Assembly (NCBI GenBank): GCA_030407085.1
Contig: CM059586.1
Span: 36,893,501 to 36,957,500, forward strand
Direction of reading: 5' to 3'
DNA from: Trichopria drosophilae
Taxonomy: Eukaryota; Arthropoda; Insecta; Hymenoptera; Diapriidae
Length of the DNA stretch: 64,000 bases
A program made the position numbers and the translations under genes. The first letter of the stretch is position 1, and every line of letters begins with the position of its first letter. Positions 14,270 to 26,559 of this stretch are shown one piece after another. Under the pieces are notes generated by a model. It did no database searches and was not told the origin of the DNA. It was given only the letters and a program-made list of their open reading frames with translations.

Positions 14270-14860
14270 TGTTAGTCCATGGAAATTTGAAAATGAGCTT
14301 GGTGGAATTCGCTAAATCTGAATATTTTTTAAAAGTTCAAAATGTCACAGCCAATATGTCGAACAAAATCGTTTCCAAAATGACTAAACAGTTGGTTTTG
14401 TAAATTTTGATTGAAATTTTTTTTATTTTGTCCGCCATGTTGGATCTGGCATATTAATTTTTTAAAAACCAGTAACGAATACTTAATCAATGACCACAAA
14501 AATTCCAAAATACTAAGTTTTGTAAATTTTCATTGATTTTTTAAAATTTTGTTTGCCATTTCTTCATTTTGAAATTTTAAAAGCCGATAATGTATTCTTC
14601 ATCTGCAAATGTGAAAGCGCCTTTATACCAATGTTCATAAAAATGCAATGTCCAGAAAAATTCGTGGCTCAAAAGGTTAAACACTTAAAGGAAGAACTTA
14701 AACTAACCATTTAACGACCATTTTTTATTTTCAAATTGCCAATCAGCGACTAAGTTTTAGAAAAATTCATTGAGTTTTGCGATTGTTAACATCTGGCTAA
14801 CGTATTACTAATAAAAATTCACTTTTATCATCATTTTGTGACCGTCATTTTGAATGTTTG
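14270..14860 (+). repeat. Approximately 120-bp dispersed repeat, about four degenerate units
   Basis: Recurring phrases at about 14427 (TTGTCCGCCATGTTGGATCT), 14548 (TTTGCCATTTCTTCATTTTG), 14719 (ACCATTTTTTATTTTCAAAT) and 14835 (GACCGTCATTTTGAATG) are spaced roughly 115-170 bp. AATCAGCGAC occurs within the third. Same family as 61570-62070. Confidence 0.6.
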
Positions 14861-15519
14861 CTTTCTAAAATACGTCTACCTTGGTGACATGAATCATGTA
14901 TATGCAATTCTGTACAATTGTACATAAAATTTATATAGAAATATATACAATTATATATCATTTTTGTCTCTATACAGTTGTATATAAATGTTGTTAAAGA
15001 AAGTATATTTGATGCAGTAGGCGTAAAATAGTCATTTTGCGCCCACGGAAGCGTGACATTAGCATTTTTGGCCCACAAATCGAGGCGTAAAAACATGTTA
15101 CGCCTACTGGATCAAAAAACAATGTTGGAATCTAAGGCGTAGGATTTTCACCCTTCGCCATCTCTCGGGTTCTGTTGTCGAGGCGTAAAATTTCATTTCA
15201 CGCCCTTGATACAAAAATAACTATTAATGAAAAAGTATTACTAATGTTTAACAGTACTCATATAAATTATATTACTGTATAATATTTTTGAATAATTCAT
15301 TTGCATTATGCAAACCCACTGACATTTTTGTGTTTTTGTGGATAAATATAAAAAATGCTAAAACGTTTGATTTTATTAAATTTATATATGATTATATACG
15401 AACGTATATTATTATACAGGGTCATCGAAAAGTATCGGACCCCCCTAATATCTTCAGTTAGAATGCACTTAGGAGAAAATGTCCAATAGCAAAGTTGTAT
15501 GGTTTCAAGCGGGGAGTAA

Positions 15520-15578
15520 GATGATGACCTTGACTTTGACTTTGACCATGTCCTTCAAGGTCATTTCAAGGTCAATCT
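15520..15578. promoter_or_regulatory. Cluster of TCAAGGTCA nuclear-receptor half-sites, left arm
   Basis: The segment contains TGACCTTGA, then CTTTGACC, then TTCAAGGTCATTTCAAGGTC. Extended half-sites of the TCAAGGTCA type are known targets of monomeric receptors of the FTZ-F1 and ERR classes. Binding here is inferred from the motif only. Confidence 0.35.
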
Positions 15579-16009
15579 TATTTTTTTAAATAGAACCCCC
15601 TACATTTTATTGCATATTCTTATAGCTTATCTCGAGAGCTTTCCAAAACACTATAATAAAATATTTTGTTATTAAGTACTTTTTGAGCCGTACAATACTT
15701 TGCTATTGGACATTTTTCCAAAATGCATTCTTACTGAAAATATTAGGGGGATCCGATTAATGTATTTTCTTTAAACCAATTAATTGGTCTCATTATTCCG
15801 CGCACAAAAGTATTAAGGTTATGATAACTGAAAACTAAATAATATTTTACAAGATATTCTACATTTTGTGTCAAAAAATTGTTAACTTCAAACCTTTGTA
15901 ACTCAAAAAGTACTGAATAAAAAAATATTTTATTATAGTGTTTTGGAAAGCTCTCGAGATAGGCTATAAGAATATGCAATAAAATGTAGGGGGTTCTATT
16001 TAAAAAATA

Positions 16010-16068
16010 AGATTGACCTTGAAATGACCTTGAAGGACATGGTCAAGGTCAAAGTCAAGGTCATCATC
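16010..16068. promoter_or_regulatory. Cluster of TCAAGGTCA nuclear-receptor half-sites, right arm
   Basis: The inverted counterpart of the left-arm cluster: ATTGACCTTGAAATGACCTT, then GGTCAAGGTCAAAGTCAAGG and TCATC. Four full TCAAGGTCA sites can be counted on the two strands. Confidence 0.35.
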
Positions 16069-17299
16069 TTACTCCCCGCTTGAAACCATACAACTTTGCT
16101 ATTGGACATTTTCTCCTAAGTGCATTCTAACTGAAGATATTAGGGGGGTCCGATACTTTTCAATGACCCTGTATGTATACAATCATATACTCCTGTGCCC
16201 AATTATATCGACACTTCTTACTAAAACTAGCACGTTTGTATATTATTTTAAATGAATACGTGCTAGCTTTCGTAATATTGGGCGTCGATATGCAATTGTA
16301 TACAGTCGTACATAATATATACAATCTTTTACAGTCGTATACAATACTACACTGCCGTCGGAAGCTCAGATGCCGCATCTGCAAGTCTGTCATTTTGAGA
16401 TGTTTAACCAAATTATTTAATGCTTTTCTTGACTAATTTTGTACCAAAAATCATACTGTTAATACATTGTTTCAGATTAATTATGAGGTAAAATTATATT
16501 CACGCTATAAATTTCTAAAAATATGCTTTAATAGTTTTTAAAAAGCAGATACGACTAAAAACAATGCAGGTACGCTTTTACGATTTCCAGATAGCTCATT
16601 TTTAATCAGTAGTTATGCCCTAATGCAAACAATCGATATGCTATTGGAAGGCAAAACAGACTTAACTACATGAAATCATTTTTAACAATAATTATCACTA
16701 TTACTAATAGTTAGTAAATCTGTTATGAGAAATTCGGCAATGCTCGACTCAAATTAAATACGTACCGACTGCTTTTTTCATTTTTATTCATTGAATTTGA
16801 TGTGTTAATAATATAACACCCTAACCTAAGAAAGACATTTCTAATAAGCAAAATAGCAGTATCTACTGACTTATACCGTAATAAGGTTGCAACTGAAATT
16901 CTGTAAAGTATTTTGGAATCATCTTAATTAAAAAGTATGCAGTTACGGCTTTTTTGTTTCTTATTTGGCTGATAGGCCAACATTTTTCCGTTTTTCACAC
17001 AAAGTATACAGTTACGCCTTTTAAAATATTCCCTTTATTAATAAAAATAATGGTTATATGTTATTATATATACTATTAAAATTTTTTTTTAAATCTTTTC
17101 CGTTGAAATATCCAATTATCTCAAAATCGAAAAAAATCAGATAAAGCATGTGTGCTTCCGACGGTAGAATACAATTGTATATGAATTCTATACAATTGTA
17201 TATAATTTCTATAGAATTGTATATTATTTCTATACGTATAAGTGTATACAAATCACTTTTATCCGGGCATCTGATATCAGGCTGCACGTCTTTATTTCA

Positions 17300-17775
17300 C
17301 ATGACAACAGCTAATCACACGACAAAATAGAACCCGAAAATTGATCGCACGACAAAATATCACTTGGACAAATAACCATGAACAAAAATATCACTGAGGC
17401 AAAAAACTAGCCCAAAAAAATTAAACATTACACACGGAAATGCACGTCACTCTTTTCCCGCCTCCATTTTGGCGTTAGGACATTTTGGCCCCGCCGTTTT
17501 GACATCAGACTATTTGACCCTGGTTATTGTGGCGAGAATTATTTTATATAAAATTTCGTTTACTAAAATGCGGGAAACAGAGAAATGGCAACGCCATGAA
17601 ACTAACCTAGTATAACCAGTCAGAACTCCGCTTACTCCTAATAATGCATAAATGAATATGGCTGCACAGGTGAAATTTTTAAATGTGTGATATTTTGCTG
17701 ATGTGATATTTTATCAATGTGATATTTTGTCATTGTGATATTTTTATGCGAGACATTTTATCATTGTGATAATTA
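17300..17775. repeat. GTGATATTTTGTC minisatellite with an inverted counterpart
   Basis: At 17688-17775 GTGATATTTT is repeated at about 18-20 bp intervals with endings GCTGAT, ATCAAT and GTCATT. At 17318-17395 the inverted form recurs (ACGACAAAATATCAC, AAAAATATCACTGAGG). The stretch between them has no gene. Confidence 0.6.
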
Positions 17776-18019
17776 AATAATCAACATCATTTTTGACACG
17801 ATATTTGTGATTTTCAAAAGTATGCTAATGCCATTACCCACAATAAAATTGGATAAATTAAAGATAAAAACATAATTACATGTTTTTTTTTAAAACGCGG
17901 ATAACTTTTTTATTTAACAATATGAAAATGTTTGACATGCACCATTGGAAAGAGCAGTTCTGGGCCAAAAAGAAATAATTAGTATCGAATTTTTGCCGTA
18001 GATTTGAAGCATTAAAATA

Positions 18020-18738
18020 TAGTGTCAAAGAATGACCCCAAAAATACCTTAAAAAGTGCCCGTTTTTTAGCAATTGAAATTCGGATTAATTATGCTGCCG
18101 AAAGTTAAGTTATGGTGAGATAAAAACAAGAAAAAAATTGCAATTTGAGACGGCACTTCCTTCTCGAGTAAATAGGGGGTCATATATGTTAAATTATAGC
18201 GCTTTCTAGTATCACCTGTATCGAGTATTTTGAATAACGATCCGTCTCGTGAATACCATATTTTTAAAATAAATTGTGAAATTGTGTGTACGTGTGTGTG
18301 TGTGTGTGTGTGCATGTATGTTTGGGTGTCTGCGTGAGTGAGTATGCCCGGGTGTCGTAGTAAATGGACGATTGGAACCTCATGTCGTATTTACACTTAC
18401 TTCAGATTCTTTCTATTCATTGTGTGTGAGTGTGAGAGAATGTGTGTAGGGGTCTTTGGGACATACACACTCATACAATTACACAATTTATTTTAAAAAT
18501 ATGATATTCTCGAGACGACTTGTGATTATATCAGAATACTCGATACAGGTGATGCTATAGAAAATGCAATATAATTTAACATATTTGACCCCCTATTTAC
18601 TCGAGAAGGAAGTACCGTCTCAACTTGAAAATTTTTTCTTGTTTTTATCTCACCGTAACTTAACCTTAAGGGCACTACATCAATCCGAATTTCGATTGCT
18701 AAAAAACGGACAGATTTTGGGGTCACTCTTTCATGAGG
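18020..18738. mobile_element. Long inverted repeat element with GT microsatellite spacer
   Basis: The left arm (about 18020-18281) and right arm (about 18481-18738) are reverse complements. Shared phrases include CTCGAGTAAATAGGGGGTCA on the left and TGACCCCCTATTTACTCGAG on the right. Small open frames in the arms (TPYLLEKEVPSQ in both) are by-products of this duplication. The right side continues to GGGCGTTAAAGGGTTAA (18755-18771), which resembles the end of the piggyBac-like element at 46613-47194. I could not find the matching left TTAA end. Confidence 0.7.
18282..18325 (+). repeat. GT microsatellite
   Basis: A GTGTGTACGTGTGTGTGTGT-type run in the spacer between the two arms of the inverted repeat. 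A second GTGTGAG-rich patch is at 18420-18450. Confidence 0.9.
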
Positions 18739-18840
18739 AAATTTTGAATATTTGGGCGTTAAAGGGTTAATCCAAACAGTCATTCAGGGACATTCCCCCT
18801 TTGAATTTTGATTTATTTGTCCATGCGGTGAATAATTCGG

Positions 18841-18960
18841 ACATTGTACAGGTGCATTCGCGAGGTCGCCTCATCTCCTCGTGGAATCGAGCATTCGGAA
18901 GGGGTGCACGTACCGCGTTCACCTCTATATATATATACAAGGGGTAGTTAAAGGAAGTGG
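18841..18960 (+). promoter_or_regulatory. Candidate TATA-type promoter
   Basis: A GC-rich stretch stands out from AT-rich surroundings and contains a TATA run at 18926-18937 (CTCTATATATATATACAAGG). CG-rich DNA lies on both sides, including GTCGCCTC before it and GGGGCGAGCGG after it. A TTTCAGCG initiator-like string sits at 19010-19017. This is the best promoter-like sequence upstream of the AREL1-like gene, but no transcript evidence links them, and the distance is about 21.5 kb. Confidence 0.4.
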
Positions 18961-19114
18961 AGGGGATAGGGGCGAGCGGATGAGTCCAGAAGTGGAACTG
19001 GTGGGGTAGGTTTCAGCGTGCGCGTTCCCGTCGCGTTCCATGCAGTCGACTGCCGTTCTTCCGTGTTGACGGTTTGCAAATTTTCCCAAGCGAATTGTCG
19101 CAAAGATAACCCCC
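18961..19114 (+). other. Candidate non-coding first exon
   Basis: GC-rich sequence follows the TATA run and ends at a good donor, CCCCC|GTAAGATG, with GT at 19115-19116. It has no long open frame, so it would be 5' UTR. If spliced to the acceptor at 40597 it gives a 21,483-bp first intron for the AREL1-like gene. The 5' border (transcription start) is not determined, and it could instead belong to another transcript. Confidence 0.35.
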
Positions 19115-20662
19115 GTAAGATGTCAACAATTTAAACACAATTTTTAGTGCGGTACTTCCATTTTCCTCATTTCACTCGTGAAGTTTGCTTCATTTTTTGA
19201 ATTGAAATTTTCAAATGATTTGTGCGGATTTGTGAAAATTTCATTATTGTTCAGTCAATGATGGTTTTTGTGTAACGAAAGCTTGGTATTATTTACAGCA
19301 AGTGCCTGAAGTGGTTTGGATTAGAGTTGAACCTTCAAAATCGTTATTTCAATGATTTTTAATGCGATCATTAATTAACAAATTTTTATCACTACTAAAT
19401 GTGGTTATTTAAAAAAAAAATGTATGATTATTTTGTATTTCGATTTAAAGTACTACTTTGCAGTTTTAATGAAATCGAAAAACAAAATAATTTGTTACCT
19501 AATTATTATGCCATAATATGTACAATGTTTCTTGATACCAGCATCGATTTCTAACGTATCTGAATATTTGCTATTTGCCAATTTAAACGTTACTGCTTAT
19601 GTCAGCTAGGAAATACTGTGTAGCTTGTTTCGAGAGTTCGAAAAGTAGAATTCGCGTTCAACACTGCAATGCGAAAGTATATTTGTTTGACCACTGCCAA
19701 ATGTACGAACGATGCAACAGAGGCAGCCAGATGTTCAGCTTAATGAATTCATAGGATTTCCTCGAAATTCTGAAATTCCTGCATTTTTATTGAAAACGAA
19801 AGTTATAATTATTCACTAATAAAACACTATATAAATCTTAAATGTTATTTAAAATGTAAATGGAAAACTATTTTTTGAATTTTTGTAAATTAAACAGAAC
19901 TAATTTTTTTAATCTTGAGAATTTTCTTGTGATTTTTCATTTTATTCCTTACATGAAATTCTTAAAGCAAAATTCTTGGGTCGGAAATGAAGACTAAATT
20001 TATCGATGCCTTATTTTCATTTCCTTATGAAAACGACAGTCTTCGATGATTCTACGTGTGATTTATAAGATATATTTAGGGCATACTCCAGAAATTTCAA
20101 TGTAAATATTGATCCATCTGAAAACCAATAATGAAAATAACAATGTCAGACGATATTCTTAGTAGGAAATTATTTCGGAAATGTATCCATGTAAAAATTG
20201 CAAAGTATGTAACATTTATTCTCCACCATATATGTTTGTTGCATCAATATTTTCGAAGCATCAAACATTCGGATGTGGTATTTAAAGTTCATGATAATTA
20301 AGGTTTCAGTTCAATCAGAGTTTTCTTTCCATTTGGTGGGTACTCCTTAAAAGTAAGCTCGTAAAATTGTACTAAAACGACTATAAATTGTTCGAATTTA
20401 TTTTTCGCTCGTATGTAGGAGAAAATCACGTAAAAAGTAATTACACTTTTTAACAAGTCTTGCAGGGCATTGAAAAATTAATTGTCACATATAACAATTT
20501 CGTATAAAAGTATTTATACATCTTTTAAATTATTTCAAACACAAAAATGTTGTAATTTAATTAGTATTATAAATTAATTAATCGTTTTCAATTTAATCAA
20601 AACCCTCATTTAGATGCTACAATATTAACACATTATATTCAACGAAGAATATTGTAAACGCT

Positions 20663-21509
20663 ACACTGAAAAAAAAATCCATAGTTAAATTGACTATATC
20701 ACATAGTTGAAAAAATATAGTTAAAACTACTATGAAAATAGTTAAATTCAACCCTTTTATAATCGATTTTACTATATTTTGTTACACCAACTATCTCCTC
20801 ATAGTTAAAAAAGTCAGCTATGTAGTATGATTTAAATAAATATGACAAATATGGTTAAAATAACTATAATCTAGTGCAGTTCTCATTGCACACTCTGTCT
20901 CGTAGTAAGTCTTTATATTTACTAATATTCCTAGTTAAAGTTTGTAGTTACTATAAATCCATAGTAGAGACTGCCGCACCTTGTTTGTTTTGATGCCGCC
21001 AGGTGGCGACGCGGCGTTCGCAGCTTTTTTTCTTCGAGCCCGTAGCTCCCGTTATTGAAGTGGATTTTTATTTGATCGTAAGAAGGACAGTCGGGCGTCA
21101 AGATATGATAATACATAATGTCGTATCCGCACGTGTATCTAAAAACTAGTTACACGACATTGAAATTTGTGTGTATAAAGAACGAAGGGAGAGGAGGGGA
21201 CTTTTCATAATGATATATATAGTTTACAAATATTTTTAAAAAGTAAATATTGACTTCTTTCCATATTTTTTATGACAATTTCTTATACAATTTCTCACAG
21301 TGAAGGTAGTCATTTTCTGAAATGACTATTTCAAAATAGTTGAGTCTATTTGTCTATTATAATAGGTAGCATTTTGAATCATGAAACAATAGTTGAACTT
21401 TACTATTTCAGAATAGTTATTTTAACTATTACCATGTCTAGTCCTCATTTCACACTATGGTTCATAGTAAAAAAATGGTCATTTCAACTACTTTTTTTTC
21501 TAAGTATAC
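20663..21509. mobile_element. TACACTG-ended MITE with GC-rich core, copy 1
   Basis: It begins TACACTGAAAAAAAAATCC and CATAGTTAAATTGACTATAT and ends AACTACTTTTTTTTCTAAGT. It is a direct-orientation homologue of 57362-58291. A GC-rich core around 20985-21090 includes GCCGCCAGGTGGCGAC. It lacks a roughly 110-bp segment present in copy 2 after TTGTGTGTATAA. It encodes no protein. Confidence 0.8.
20995..21010 (+). promoter_or_regulatory. CTCF-like motif in transposon core, copy 1
   Basis: GCCGCCAGGTGGCGAC resembles the CTCF consensus core (CC..CAGGTGGC and the fly AGGTGGCGC form). The match is by eye only. Confidence 0.35.
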
Positions 21510-21803
21510 TAAAAGATATTTGTATGAAAGGACTGTCATTGGACTTATTATATATTTATTATTTTGAAAACGTGGGCCATTTTTCTAAAACTTTCATTTA
21601 CTAAAACATTAAATTAATGTCTTATTTAACAATTTTTAATAAATTACTATTTTTGCAACAGTATTTATTACTTTACTCATTTTTACATGTTAGAAGATTA
21701 CAGGTTAGAGAAAAATTCCCCGTAATATCGATGCCTGAGACATTTTTACAGTTTCATAAAAATATATCTAAAATAGTTGTAAATTAAAAACATTTTGAAG
21801 ATG

Positions 21804-21861
21804 TAGGTTATATTATAAATAGGTTATATTATAATATGAATAGGTTATATTATAATATGCA
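21804..21861 (+). repeat. Short tandem repeat, TAGGTTATATTATA unit
   Basis: Three successive copies of TAGGTTATATTATA, at about 21804, 21820 and 21841, separated by AA and ATATGAA. Confidence 0.8.
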
Positions 21862-22748
21862 TTCATAATACGCAGATACTGTAAAAATGACATTGAAGTT
21901 AATGCATTACTTCTGCGATATTCCTGCCATTTAGTAAAATGTCGTTTAGTTCATCAATATTAATCCTGGAAGTAGATTTCATAATAATGTATGCAACATT
22001 ATGCACATATAGCGTGCAAACCAACCAAAATATTTTCAGTTTTTAGAATACATTTTTTACACTTCGTATATCTTACAAACATCTCGAGAACTATAAAGAA
22101 AAAACTTCGTTTAATATAAAATTAAAAATATAAACTTGGTACCGTGAAGCGATGCAGTGATTTTTTATACGAGAAAAATTAACTGAAATTGTTTTGACAC
22201 TACAAAGTAGAAGACCCGACTAAAAATTGATATTTTTTTAATAACAAATATAATGTTCAAACTAGAAATGCAAAACTTGGTTCTAACATTTTTCAGCTAT
22301 AAGAATAAAATGTTAAAATCTGACCAACTATAGGTAGCAGCTTTCAGAAATTATTTTTTTAGGTTCAAAGCTCTCCTCTTTTGTTACTTTTTTTATTTGT
22401 TATTCACTTATAATAATTATGGAAGTCCATTTAATATGTACATTTTTTAAGAAAAGCATCGCTGAAAATTTAATTTGCAATGAAAACACAATTTAGTAAT
22501 TTCAAATAAATATTAGCTTCAATAGTCGCAATTAAATATTTACTAACTCCAGGAAATGTTGTATGTACATTATAAAATAAATCAGATTTACTAAAAAGAA
22601 ACAGTATTTCTGAACAATAAAATCATATTTTTTCAAGACAAGTAAATATTACTGGTCCTTATTGAAATAAATACTTCCTTAAATACATCATTTTTGTTTG
22701 CAATTTATGTCTCATATCATTTTAATTTTTGTTTAGTACTTATGGCAC

Positions 22749-22796
22749 GAACTGCCTGTTATATTTTTTTGTATATACCACTTACTCGGCAGTTCG
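22749..22796. other. Small perfect stem-loop
   Basis: CGAACTGCC (22749-22757) and GGCAGTTCG (22788-22796) form a 9-bp perfect stem with a 30-nt AT-rich loop. No function is assigned. Confidence 0.5.
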
Positions 22797-23336
22797 ACTA
22801 AAGCAAAGACAATAATTTGAAATTGAAGAGGTTTAAATGGCATATTAAAGTTACACGTGTATGATGTTATGACTAATCATTACAATTCTTACAAATAAAA
22901 AAGTTCAAGGATGTTATAAAGATTAACACAGTCGCGAATTCAGTTGATTTTGGATTAGTTTTAAGTGCCCGAATCACTCAAGAAAACAAAAATATCTAAA
23001 TTAATATGGTTAATAAAACATTTCATTGAAGTCAAAATAACCAAGCCGAATTTTGTTCCTTAATTTTATACCGACATTGAAAATTTATAATTAAAAAAGG
23101 AATTTTCTATTTTCGTTCATGAAGTCTACTTTTTAAACTTACATAATCATACTTTTATTCATTATTACACAATGTACTTGCAAAAAGATTATTTTTAAAT
23201 TGTCAATATGTAAAATTATATAAACTCTTGATGCAGGAAGTTAGACCTGGAAACTTTGCACTAACAAGTTTGAACTTTAATCATTTCTGCAACTTTGGAT
23301 ATTATTGATATTATAACTATTAGCTATATACATGTA

Positions 23337-24021
23337 GGGGGGGGGGGGTATTTTCATATTGATTGGCATTTATACGGATGCCATTTTTTTAGAAATTTAC
23401 ACTTCGGGATCACTTTTCTATATTTTTAGATAGCTATCCATGTTTATGGTTGCGATTCTGTCGGGTTCAGAAGGCAGAGAAAAAAATACTTTTTTTTCGT
23501 CAATTTAAAAAATGGGAATCCGAAACTGACCTCCTATGATCGGCAGCGAACCCTTTATTTGTTTTTATTAATTCCAATAAGTAATAATGGTAACTCATAA
23601 TACGGATGCCAACTTGTTTAACTAGAAAAGAGGGAATTTTGTGGATTCAAATTTGACCGTCAGTAGTCATACCGTACAATAGTTACTAATAGCACTGCAC
23701 TCAATGACGATATTACAAAATGCTAGTTGGTTTCGGTCCACCACGAACTTTGATTTTTGGACCACTCTGTCATTTGCTACCTGACGGCCCGAAAAATTTA
23801 TAACATTTTTTCGCAATCCAATAAGCACTACGAACTGACATCTGTTGAAACTCAAAAATTGATTCCACCATAGTCAAAATACAATCGGACATGAGAACCT
23901 TAAAATAAAATAGGAAGTGTGGATGCAGCGTATGACAAATGGTCAATATTATGACAGTGTTCCAGTCACACTATTATATTAGACAACGCTTTGTCGGGTG
24001 AGAAGGGGGGGGGGGGGGGGG
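23337..24021. repeat. Segment bounded by two poly-G tracts
   Basis: G runs of 12 (23337-23348) and 17 (24005-24021) bracket about 660 bp that contain ATACGGATGCCA twice (23374 and 23600). No coding capacity is credible. Long G runs are also error-prone in assemblies. Confidence 0.5.
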
Positions 24022-26559
24022 TTGGTATGGTACATGCAATCCGTATAGGACAATCTGACCCTATAAATTAAAATATAGAAAAGAAATAAAATAGCATATT
24101 CAAATGAAAAATGTGCGTTTACTTCAAATTAGTGGCATGGACAATTTTAATGAGAAACATATCATCGTGGAACTTTATATACTAAAAGTTGACTCTAATA
24201 TTGATTGAGTGTCGCGATATCCCGAAAGCCACATAAGTGGTCTATGAACTTAGTCTGTCTATAGCTAATGTAAATAAATTTTTCATGATAAATTATGAAA
24301 AATACCTTCATCAATATAAATTCAAAATTTTAACTACAAATGATAGATCATTAAATAAAAAGTAATAAAATTCATTGTTCTAAGTTATCCATACGTTATA
24401 TTTACCTATAGGATGAATAAAAATAGAAGATGAGCCTAAACATTGTACCAAATGTTGGATCAATAATTGTAAACCCGGCCTATTACTAAACAATATCAAT
24501 AATTGGCTTAATAAGACTATTTTATAAAATACAATGACTTTCGTTTCTAAAAAAATATGAAAGTTAGGAATGAAGTAGACGAAAATGATCAACATAACAA
24601 AGAGGTGATCAATATGATTAAAATGACTATAATATCAGGTGACAACAGTCATTCTAATTCAAATAATGATGATGAATAGAGGCAGTTGATTGTTGATGAC
24701 AAAAGATGTTTATTTACTAACAGTAATGATTGTGATAGTTGACGAGGTACCAGCAATGATAAAGATAGGGTGACAATGGAATTTGAAGATGATGATGATT
24801 CATAGCAATATAATCGGATCATCGTAAAGTCGGATCATGAGTAACACTTATCGTCATTCAACTTTATCAATCGCTGTCATCCTTCGTAATCCACTAGGGT
24901 TAACATCACTAGTATACTGATATGAATTCCAAATTATTACTTTACTAAGGCTTACTTTCCCTTACTTGTAATTAATTTGTGCCTAAGTTGTTTGTGCATA
25001 AATTCCAGAAGCGGTTAAAAACTATGCAAAAATTAGGCGATTTTTATCAACAGATGACCTACATGGTATTAAACATAAATTAGTAAAAACTTGGCTGGAC
25101 GAAAGCCAAAATTAGCAGGGGTATTGTGGAATAAGTCTGACATGAATTTGGATTATCTGATATGGAAATGTAAATTTAAGTGCTACCTATCTCGAAGAAA
25201 AATCCGAAAATACTGTTTCATGTAACAACTCGAAGTTTTTGCCAAGAAAACAAGACAATGTCGATGTTAAAAAAGCTGATAACAAACTGCTCGATATTTA
25301 AATGTACAAGTGTCTTTTTGCACAATTGTGTTTTTTACTGATTCGCATAGCGTATAAACGAGGCAATTCTTTGAAATCAAGTGTTTATTTGTGGATTCAA
25401 AATAACCGCAAGTTATTTGTAATAAAATATAACGAAACTCACGTTTTATTTTGTTGTGTTTTTTTTAAGAAACGGCTAAATAAGTATTGTTTGTAAGCTA
25501 ACTACTTATTTGGTGGGTCATTCAATTCTTTTTTTTTATATAAAATGCATATTCACATATCTGTTGAACAGTATTTTGTGATGCAAGTGTGTGTAAAGTG
25601 CATTTAATAAATGAGAAAAAATTCGTAAAATCGCACTTTACATAAAATGCACATAATGCATTAAAAAATATCAATTGTAACAAATTTTTGCATTATTGGA
25701 TCAAACATCACCAACATCCTGTATGACAAATTGTTGGGAAATTAACTTCAAACATGTTATTAAATAAGTTTTGTTATTATGGAAATGTCATACTGTTACA
25801 TTGTGATAAAAATACTTTGGTCTCCAATGTAATACCTTTCTTTTTTGTTATTTGTTACATAGACACCTAGTACTAGTTGTTTATTTCTGTTATAAACTAT
25901 TGCTTTTTTATGGTCGGATCTATCAAAGAGGCCTACATGTTCATTACCGTAATATAAGCGTTTACATCGTCGAGCCTTTGTAATGCTGTCGGGTGTACGT
26001 CGTTAGTCAATGTTCCATTTCAACAACATAGGGAATGCTCAGTGAGATTTAATTGCCGTAATGTACATTTTCAGAAGTTCAGTTGTCTTTATAGGAATTT
26101 ATACCTGTTTAAAGTCAAGTATTATCCAAGTGTTTGATACAGATTTTTTGACAATAAATTAACTTTTCATTTTAATGAAATATTGGCTAATTGACAATGT
26201 CAAAGAAAATATTAAAATCACTGTTAATTTAACCGATATCAGTAATCACAGTCAATTCATTCAATAATTTGTTTTTTTTTTATTCCTTGTTATGCTATTA
26301 ACCATGTCAGTCTCACATGTCACTGTATGTAGTGGCGTTCTTTTCAGCATTCGGATATTCGTCACGTTTTCCAATTTACACCAAGGATTCCATTTTGTTG
26401 CAGTTTTAAAATGTTAAGGGTTTATATTTGACAATCCGATAATAGATTTAGTCATTTTAATTTATTTTTATCATTATAATGAACATATTTACCATAAAGA
26501 CTGTTTCATATCCAATTGTATTGCGCAGAAATTTGGCAATTACCATGAACTTTTCATTA

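Larger units (their letters stand above)
15417..16171. mobile_element. Palindromic TA-flanked MITE (Tc1/mariner-type ends)
   Basis: The ends are CAGGGTCATCGAAAAGTATC on the left and GATACTTTTCAATGACCCTG on the right, flanked by TA (15415-15416 and 16172-16173), which is the target duplication expected of Tc1/mariner-type insertion. The arms are 15417-15687 (271 bp) and 15902-16171 (270 bp), nearly identical as reverse complements. The 214-bp spacer holds a further partial copy of one end (about 15690-15763). Each arm carries several TCAAGGTCA motifs. No transposase is encoded. Confidence 0.9.
14880..17290. mobile_element. Composite repeat region with TACAATTGTATA arrays
   Basis: Three clusters of TACAATTGTATA-like units lie at 14888-14995, 16172-16350 and 17160-17255. 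GCCGTCGGAAGCT at 16353 is inverted as GCTTCCGACGGTAG near 17152. Several GGCGTAA/TTACGCC motifs occur at 15018-15210 and 16930-17025. The palindrome at 15417-16171 sits inside and splits it. It looks like an older AT-rich inverted-repeat element disrupted by later insertion. Confidence 0.45.

Noticed and set aside
18067..18783. Small frames sharing TPYLLEKEVPSQ
   Set aside because: They lie in the two arms of one inverted repeat, so the shared peptide reflects DNA duplication. There is no start context or longer frame.
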